A DNA stretch of 64,000 nucleotides from Vibrio tapetis subsp. tapetis (lineage in GTDB: Bacteria > Pseudomonadota > Gammaproteobacteria > Enterobacterales > Vibrionaceae), in assembly GCF_900233005.1 (NCBI RefSeq), contig NZ_LT960611.1:2728001-2792000 (forward strand), given 5' to 3'. The translations under genes were made by a program, and so were the position numbers. Position 1 is the stretch's first letter, and each line of letters starts with the position of its first letter. Shown here in pieces: positions 58,882 through 64,000 of this stretch. The notes beneath the pieces are model-generated. The model was not told the DNA's origin and made no database searches. It worked only from the letters and a program-made list of their open reading frames with translations.

Positions 58882-58910
58882 GTGTTCTCTCGCTCTATCT
58901 AATGTACGGC

Positions 58911-59441
58911 TTAGAAGCCAGGATCCCAGTCAACTTCGATCCGTTGAGCTTCGCGATCAACTTTAATGATCACTTGCTCTTCAAGGTACGGGATTAACCG
59001 TTCCTTTTGGCCAAAAGCATCTTTAAGATTAGCCTTCACAACCAAAACATCGTTTGAGCCAGTTTCTAGAAGGTCAGTAACCTCACCTAGAGAGTAACCT
59101 TTTGTGGTTACCACTTGCATACCAAACAACTCACGCCAGTAGAACTCATCTTCTGACAATTCAGGTAGTGATGCAGGGTTAACAGCAATTTCAAAGTTAG
59201 TCAGTAGTTGCGCTTCTTCACGAACTTCTAAACCTTCCAGCTTACACACATAGCCTTGACCATGACGCTTCCAGCTTTCTACTTTGTACTCAACCCACTT
59301 GCCTTTTTGGTTTAAATACCAAGGGCTGTAATCAAAAATGTTTTCAGCATTGTCTGTGTAGGAAATAACTTTAAGCCAGCCACGAATGCCATAGGTAGCA
59401 CCAAACTTGCCCATAACAATTTTTTCGTTTTGCTCACTCAT
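58911..59441 (-). CDS. rimM: Ribosome maturation factor RimM
   Basis: RimM binds S19 and helps mature the 30S head. The 176-aa product has an N-terminal RimM domain ([17 protein letters not shown]) and a PRC-barrel C-terminal domain ([27 protein letters not shown]). ATG 59441 is chosen since AAGGA lies ten bases upstream and other Vibrio RimM proteins begin there. A start at 59465 would place that site inside the gene. Confidence 0.96.
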   Translation of the reverse strand: MSEQNEKIVMGKFGATYGIRGWLKVISYTDNAENIFDYSPWYLNQKGKWVEYKVESWKRHGQGYVCKLEGLEVREEAQLLTNFEIAVNPASLPELSEDEFYWRELFGMQVVTTKGYSLGEVTDLLETGSNDVLVVKANLKDAFGQKERLIPYLEEQVIIKVDREAQRIEVDWDPGF

Positions 59442-59494
59442 TGTTTCTTTATCCTTCATCGACATAAGCTAATTTCTTCTTATTTAAGTAAGAA

Positions 59495-59743
59495 TTAAGC
59501 CGCTTTTTGAGCGTCTTTTACTAGCTTAGCTACGCGGTCAGAAACAGACGCGCCTTGACCAACCCAGTGGTTTACACGGTCTAGGTCTAGACGTAGGCCT
59601 TCTTCTTGACCTTGAGCTGTAGGGTTAAAGAAACCTACTTTCTCAATGAAACGGCCAGTTACAGCGTTGCGGCTATCAGCTACTACGATTTGATAAAATG
59701 GACGCTTTTTAGCGCCGTGACGTGCCAAACGAATGGTTACCAT
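59495..59743 (-). CDS. rpsP: 30S ribosomal protein S16
   Basis: S16 is an early-binding 30S protein. The 82-aa product reads [20 protein letters not shown] and has the conserved [19 protein letters not shown] block. It is the first gene of the operon, with AGAGGA seven bases upstream of the ATG. Codon use is that of a highly expressed gene. Confidence 0.98.
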   Translation of the reverse strand: MVTIRLARHGAKKRPFYQIVVADSRNAVTGRFIEKVGFFNPTAQGQEEGLRLDLDRVNHWVGQGASVSDRVAKLVKDAQKAA

Positions 59744-59775
59744 GTCGTCCTCTTTGCTTTCTCAATAAATAAATT

Positions 59776-59803
59776 GACCCCAAAAAATGAGTTTTTGGGG
59801 TCT
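59776..59803 (-). promoter_or_regulatory. Hairpin in the rpsP leader
   Basis: GACCCCAAAAA pairs perfectly with TTTTTGGGGTC around a 6-base loop, inside the transcribed leader 33 bp before rpsP. The following sequence is T-rich but not a clean run, so it may be an attenuator or an RNA-stabilising element. Confidence 0.5.
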
Positions 59804-59825
59804 CGTGCCAAAATAAAGCCTCGGA

Positions 59826-59853
59826 ATTTTACTCTTATTAGGAGTCAATGCAA
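59826..59853 (-). promoter_or_regulatory. Promoter of the rpsP operon
   Basis: On the minus strand TTGCAT, a 16-bp spacer and TAAAAT place the start of transcription about 75-80 bases before the rpsP ATG. An overlapping TTGACT gives a poorer spacing. Confidence 0.55.
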
Positions 59854-59911
59854 GGCTTTTAGCTATTTTTTCACCACTACATGGCAAGTGCTTTTTCAGT
59901 GATGAACTTCA

Positions 59912-59945
59912 CGCAATGAGATGATTGTTGGTTCAACTCATTGCG
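59912..59945. repeat. Perfect 9-bp inverted repeat after ffh
   Basis: CGCAATGAG (59912-59920) and CTCATTGCG (59937-59945) pair perfectly around a 16-base loop. It lies between the ffh stop and the rpsP promoter. No T-run follows on the minus strand, so it is not a standard terminator. Confidence 0.55.
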
Positions 59946-59987
59946 ATGAATGCAGTTTTTACGCTTGGTTAGGCGAAATAACGGGGA

Positions 59988-61385
59988 TTAGCGACCGAAG
60001 AAACCGCCACCGCCCATTCCACCCATACCGCCACCGCCCATGCCACCCATCATGCCTTGCATGTTACGCATCATGCCTTTCATGCCACCTTTCTGCATTT
60101 TCTTCATCATCTTCTGCATCTGGGTGAACTGTTTAAGCATGCGGTTTACATCTTGCACTTGAGTACCAGAGCCTGCAGCAATACGTTTTTTACGAGAGCC
60201 TTTAATGAGTTCAGGGCGTAAACGCTCTTTCATTGTCATTGAATTGATCATGGCTTCCATTTGCTTGAACATCTTGTCGTCGACTTTGTCTTTAACATTG
60301 TCTGGTAGGTTGCTCATGCCCGGCAGCTTATCCATCATGCCCATCATGCCGCCCATGTTCTGCATTTGGCCTAACTGTTCGCGGAAGTCTTCTAAATCAA
60401 AGCCTTTTTTCTCTTTGAATTTCTTCGCCAGTTTTTCAGCTTGGTCAGTATCAACATTGCGTTGCAAATCTTCAATAAGCGACAGTACGTCACCCATACC
60501 AAGAATACGCGAAGCGACACGCTCAGGGTGAAACGGTTCTAATGCATCGGTTTTTTCACCAACACCCAAGAACTTGATAGGCTTGCCTGTAATGTGGCGT
60601 ACAGATAACGCTGCACCACCACGAGCATCACCATCAACCTTAGTTAATATTACACCAGTCAGAGGCAGTGCATCGCCAAAGGCTTTTGCCGTGTTAGCCG
60701 CATCTTGACCTGTCATGGCATCAACCACGAATAAGGTTTCGACAGGTGTAATAGCCGCATGAAGCTCTTTGATTTCGCCCATCATGGCTTCATCAATGGC
60801 TAAACGACCGGCAGTATCGACAACCAATACGTCGTAGAATTTTTTCTTAGCGTGATCGATAGCTGCATTGGCAATATCCAATGGCTTTTGATCCGCTGAA
60901 GATGGGAAGAAATCGACACCGACTTCGCCCGCTAGGGTTTCCAACTGTTTGATCGCCGCAGGGCGGTAAACATCGGCAGAAACAACCAGTACTTTCTTTT
61001 TATCACGCTCATTAAGAAGCTTAGACAGTTTAGCAACACTGGTCGTTTTACCGGCACCTTGCAAGCCCGCCATTAAAATGACAGCAGGCGGTTGCGCGGC
61101 CAGATCTAGCGCTTCATTCGATTCACCCATGACAGCTTCAAGCTCAGCCTGAACGATCTTAATGAATTCTTGGCCTGGCGTTAGAGATTTAGACACCTCA
61201 ACACCGACAGCGCCTTCCTTAACGCGTTTCACAAATTCACGAATTACTGGTAATGCAACGTCTGCTTCCAGTAGTGCCATGCGAACTTCGCGTAACGTTT
61301 CTTTGATGTTGTCTTCGGTCAGTCGACCTTTACCGCTGATATTTTTCAGCGTTTTGGATAGTCTATCCGTTAAATTCTCAAACAT
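59988..61385 (-). CDS. ffh: Signal recognition particle GTPase Ffh
   Basis: Ffh binds 4.5S RNA and signal sequences and targets membrane proteins to FtsY. The 465-aa product has an N-terminal helical domain and a G domain with GLQGAGKTTSVAKL (about 109-122), DTAGRL and TKVDGDARGG. The methionine-rich M domain (about 300-435) ends in a Gly/Met-rich tail (GGMGGGGMGGMGGGGFFGR), longer than in E. coli. It is upstream of rpsP and divergent from ypjD, the usual gammaproteobacterial arrangement. Confidence 0.98.
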   Translation of the reverse strand: MFENLTDRLSKTLKNISGKGRLTEDNIKETLREVRMALLEADVALPVIREFVKRVKEGAVGVEVSKSLTPGQEFIKIVQAELEAVMGESNEALDLAAQPPAVILMAGLQGAGKTTSVAKLSKLLNERDKKKVLVVSADVYRPAAIKQLETLAGEVGVDFFPSSADQKPLDIANAAIDHAKKKFYDVLVVDTAGRLAIDEAMMGEIKELHAAITPVETLFVVDAMTGQDAANTAKAFGDALPLTGVILTKVDGDARGGAALSVRHITGKPIKFLGVGEKTDALEPFHPERVASRILGMGDVLSLIEDLQRNVDTDQAEKLAKKFKEKKGFDLEDFREQLGQMQNMGGMMGMMDKLPGMSNLPDNVKDKVDDKMFKQMEAMINSMTMKERLRPELIKGSRKKRIAAGSGTQVQDVNRMLKQFTQMQKMMKKMQKGGMKGMMRNMQGMMGGMGGGGMGGMGGGGFFGR

Positions 61386-61554
61386 AGTTGTTCGCTCAGT
61401 AAATGAGATAATTAAAGTGAGTATACATTAATCGGCCAGATGATTTCAGCAAGTGTCTGTCACAGGAACGCAAGGAATAGGTAGTACGCCACTATGCACT
61501 TGGATGTCTCTTGGGTATAATCCCCTATTCTGACAGTCAAAATTGTGAAAAACC

Positions 61555-62349
61555 ATGGAAAGCTTGATCGCCGTTGCAGCCGTAATTCTTTATGCTCTTG
61601 CCATCAGTACGATCGTGCCAGGTTTGGCGCATCATACCGGCATCAAGACACGAGCTGTGTTTGCCTGTGCTGTATCTGCACTGTTTTTTCACGCTTGGCT
61701 CTTAGGTGACCTTATTCTAAATGGAAGTGGCCAGAATCTTAGTATTCTAAATGTCGCTTCTTTGATCAGCTTCATCATTTCTCTGGTGATGAGTGCTTCC
61801 ATGTTCAAAACCCGACTGTGGTTTTTACTCCCAGTGGTTTATGGCTTTGCTATTTTAAACCTTTCAGCAGCGACGTTTTTACCCAGTGCTTACATCACGC
61901 ACTTGGAAAATGCGCCTAAGTTGTTAATGCACATTTCTTTGGCTCTGTTTTCTTACTCAACGCTCACGATTGCGGCTTTATATGCATTGCAACTAGGTTG
62001 GCTTGATCACAAGTTAAAAAGTAAAAAGTCACTCGCAATAAATCCTAACCTTCCTCCTTTAATGAAGGTAGAAAGACAACTTTTCAAGATCATCTTAATC
62101 GGTACTGTGCTTTTAACGGCTACTTTGATTACTGGCTACTTCTTTGTCGATGATATGTTTATGCAAGGAAAGGCTCATAAGGCCGTTCTCTCTTTCATCG
62201 CGTGGATTGTCTATAGTGTATTACTTTGGGGTCACTACCAACAGGGATGGCGCGGCACTCGGGTAACTTGGATTACGGTCGCTGGAGCGACGTTATTAAC
62301 ACTGGCTTATTTTGGAAGCCGTTTTGTGCAAGAGATCATTCTCGGATAA
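61555..62349 (+). CDS. ypjD: Cytochrome c assembly (CcsA-like) membrane protein YpjD
   Basis: This is a predicted inner-membrane protein of the CcsA/CcmC haem-handling superfamily. The 264-aa product has about eight membrane segments. The histidine-bearing KLLMHISLALFSYSTLTIAA and the C-terminal ...KAVLSFIAWIVYSVLLWGHY segment match CcsA-type proteins. The tryptophan-rich haem motif of CcmC is not obvious, so a role in haem handling is uncertain. Divergent from ffh as in E. coli. Confidence 0.9.
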   Translation: MESLIAVAAVILYALAISTIVPGLAHHTGIKTRAVFACAVSALFFHAWLLGDLILNGSGQNLSILNVASLISFIISLVMSASMFKTRLWFLLPVVYGFAILNLSAATFLPSAYITHLENAPKLLMHISLALFSYSTLTIAALYALQLGWLDHKLKSKKSLAINPNLPPLMKVERQLFKIILIGTVLLTATLITGYFFVDDMFMQGKAHKAVLSFIAWIVYSVLLWGHYQQGWRGTRVTWITVAGATLLTLAYFGSRFVQEIILG

Positions 62350-62435
62350 ATGTAATTTGCATTTTTGTATCGTTGGCATTTAATTAGTGATGATGACCAC
62401 GTACATCTATATAGGAACATAAGGACAAAATCAGT

Positions 62436-63701
62436 TTGGATGACATATCAACGGGCATATTATTTGCCGTGCTCGCTATTCTAATCATCATCTCAGGGTA
62501 TTTTTCTGGCTCAGAAACAGGGATGATGTCGCTCAACAGATATCGTCTCAAACACCTGTCCAAAGAAGGCCATAAAGGGGCTCGCAGAGTAGAGAAACTG
62601 CTCGAACGCCCAGATCGCTTGATCGGCCTCATTCTCATCGGTAACAATCTCGTTAATATCCTAGCATCTGCTATTGCGACTATTATTGGTATGCGCTTAT
62701 ATGGAGATCTCGGGGTTGCGATTGCAACAGGTGCGCTCACCATGGTCGTACTGGTATTTGCAGAAGTCACACCTAAAACCCTTGCAAGCCTCTACCCTGA
62801 ACGAGTGTCTTACGCCAGTTCAATTGTTTTAAGCATACTAATGAAGTTACTCTCACCTTTAGTCATTTTGGTGAACTTCATTACCAATGGGTTTATTCGT
62901 ATCTTAGGTATTGAGGCGAAGCATACCAACGAAGATCATTTAAGCTCAGATGAATTACGTACCGTTGTAAACGAAGCGGGTAATCTCATTCCTTTGCGCC
63001 ACCAGGAGATGCTAGTCTCCATTCTTGATTTAGAAAATGTCACTGTAAACGACATCATGGTGCCAAGAAACGAAATTACGGGCATTGATATTAATGACGA
63101 CTGGAAATCGATTGTGCGTCAGTTGACACACTCTGCGCACGGTAGGATTGTTTTGTACCGTGACCAGATTGATGAAGTCGTGGGTATGTTACGCATGCGT
63201 GAAGCTTATCGAATCATGCTAGAGAAAAATGAATTCACCAAAGAAACCCTACTTCGCTCTGCTGATGAAGTATATTTCATTCCTGAGTCGACACCGCTGA
63301 ATGTTCAATTACTTAAGTTCCAACGCAATAAACAACGCATTGGTTTAGTGGTTGATGAGTACGGTGATATCAATGGATTGGTGACGTTAGAAGATATTCT
63401 TGAAGAGATTGTTGGTGAGTTTACGACGTCAATGACGCCAAGTTTAGCGGAAGAAATTACACCGCAAACTGATGGTAGCTTCCTCATTGAAGGCAGTGCA
63501 AACATTCGAGATATCAACAAAGGCCTTAAGTGGGAACTCCCTACCGATGGCCCACGAACCTTAAACGGCCTAATTTTAGAGCACTTAGAAGATATTCCAG
63601 AAAGCCACATAAGCATTCGCATTTCGGATCATCCAATGGAAATCATGGATTTCACTGAGAATAAAATTAAGATGGTGAAGGTTTTTCCGTCTAAAGGCTA
63701 A
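62436..63701 (+). CDS. CorB/YfjD-type transporter (DUF21-CBS-CorC domains)
   Basis: CNNM/CorB proteins are membrane proteins linked to Mg2+ or Co2+ efflux and resistance. The 421-aa product has a DUF21 transmembrane domain (about 1-175, GYFSGSETGMMSLNRYRLKH) and two CBS motifs (about 200-325, DIMVPRNEI, VVDEYGDINGLVTLEDILEEIVGEF). A C-terminal CorC/HlyC domain follows (about 340-418). The start is TTG 62436, ten bases after AGGA; no ATG is better placed and the E. coli homologue aligns from here. The stop codon lies in a CTAAAGG triple repeat. Confidence 0.94.
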   Translation: MDDISTGILFAVLAILIIISGYFSGSETGMMSLNRYRLKHLSKEGHKGARRVEKLLERPDRLIGLILIGNNLVNILASAIATIIGMRLYGDLGVAIATGALTMVVLVFAEVTPKTLASLYPERVSYASSIVLSILMKLLSPLVILVNFITNGFIRILGIEAKHTNEDHLSSDELRTVVNEAGNLIPLRHQEMLVSILDLENVTVNDIMVPRNEITGIDINDDWKSIVRQLTHSAHGRIVLYRDQIDEVVGMLRMREAYRIMLEKNEFTKETLLRSADEVYFIPESTPLNVQLLKFQRNKQRIGLVVDEYGDINGLVTLEDILEEIVGEFTTSMTPSLAEEITPQTDGSFLIEGSANIRDINKGLKWELPTDGPRTLNGLILEHLEDIPESHISIRISDHPMEIMDFTENKIKMVKVFPSKG

Positions 63702-63711
63702 AGGCTAAAGG
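63691..63711 (+). repeat. Triple 7-bp repeat CTAAAGG over a stop codon
   Basis: CTAAAGG occurs three times in tandem and includes the TAA stop of the CorB-type gene (63699-63701). It recalls the CTAAAAGC core of the 14-bp repeats found elsewhere in the window. Confidence 0.7.
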
Positions 63712-63720
63712 AAGCATAAC

Positions 63721-63760
63721 AAAAACGCTTATATTACAATAATATGAGCGTTTGTTTTTT
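63721..63760. terminator. Terminator between the CorB-type gene and the dehydrogenase
   Basis: AAACGCT and ATATT pair with AATAT and AGCGTTT (one T-G wobble, ACAAT loop). T-rich sequence follows and A's precede, serving two convergent genes. Confidence 0.85.
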
Positions 63761-63784
63761 AAGGTGCGTTAATTAACATTACGC

Positions 63785-64000
63785 TTAGACGACTCGATTA
63801 AGTTCTTCCCCTGCAACAAATGCTTCAATATTTTCAATAACGATTTCACACAAGCGCGTGATTGCACTGTCACTGCCCCATGCAACATGCGGGGTAATAA
63901 GCAGATTGGGTAAGTTCGAGTTTTCAACCAATGGATTCGAATCGGGAGCGGGTTCTTGCGTGGCAACATCAAAGCCCGCAGCACCAATTTCCCCCACTTT
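63785..64000 (-). CDS. D-isomer-specific 2-hydroxyacid dehydrogenase, C-terminal part
   Basis: Only the last ~71 residues lie in the window; the gene continues beyond 64000. The visible part has GEIGAAGFDVATQEPAP, typical of the end of the NAD-binding domain, and the catalytic histidine motif NLLITPHVAWGS. The substrate (glycerate, hydroxypyruvate, lactate or other) cannot be told from this piece. It converges with the CorB-type gene. Confidence 0.9.
   Translation of the reverse strand, partial: KVGEIGAAGFDVATQEPAPDSNPLVENSNLPNLLITPHVAWGSDSAITRLCEIVIENIEAFVAGEELNRVV

Overview
The window is a stretch of a gammaproteobacterial chromosome, almost certainly a marine Vibrio (primary chromosome). 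This rests on the gene order xerD-dsbC-recJ-prfB with fldB divergent, srmB beside trmN, arcB-(GGDEF)-yhcC-gltBD, mtnN-cbiB-btuF-yadS, dapB-carAB, rpsP-rimM-trmD-rplS beside ffh, a Vibrio-type DUF3545 gene and two different glutamate synthases in tandem. No tRNA, rRNA or CRISPR array was seen.

Layout. 1-4436 (-): xerD, dsbC, recJ and the 5' two thirds of prfB, which carries the classical programmed +1 frameshift. 4588-8834: fldB, brnQ, trmN, srmB. 8842-10945: an accessory pair, a signal-peptide protein followed by a class 3 lipase without signal peptide, sits between two near-identical terminators. 10937-17517: yaaA, a Na+/alanine symporter, DUF3545, hemerythrin, ung, a probable 37-aa small protein, nfo and grcA. 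17624-22458 (-): the threonine operon thrLABC with leader peptide and attenuator. 22874-31126: a small outer-membrane-like protein, a frameshifted RraA-like gene, arcA, a lipoprotein, arcB, a diguanylate cyclase and yhcC. 31649-43934 (+): two complete GOGAT operons of different lineages. 44023-47792 (+): DUF1499 lipoprotein, mtnN, cbiB, btuF, yadS. 47915-49490: a LysR regulator and a TauE/SafE permease that overlap tail to tail. 49615-51533 (-): a group II intron with maturase. 51751-61385 (-): carB, carA, dapB, rplS, trmD, rimM, rpsP, ffh. 61555-64000: ypjD, a CorB/YfjD-type transporter and the 3' end of a 2-hydroxyacid dehydrogenase.

How the parts work together. Most genes are housekeeping: translation (prfB, rpsP, rplS, rimM, trmD, trmN), DNA maintenance (recJ, xerD, ung, nfo), protein export and folding (ffh, dsbC), and amino-acid or nitrogen metabolism (thrABC, gltBD twice, carAB, dapB, brnQ). 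An oxygen-response theme runs through grcA and arcA, each preceded by a perfect FNR-type palindrome, and through arcB.

The accessory or poorly explained parts are the lipase pair framed by duplicated terminators, a 14-bp iterated intergenic repeat found at four places, the 37-aa ORF whose stop codon lies in its own terminator, a perfect 26-bp palindrome upstream of grcA, a GC-rich hairpin just upstream of the first gltB, a 19-base sequence shared by two long intergenic regions, and the group II intron. All functional statements come from reading the sequence and from recalled family knowledge; no database search was run.
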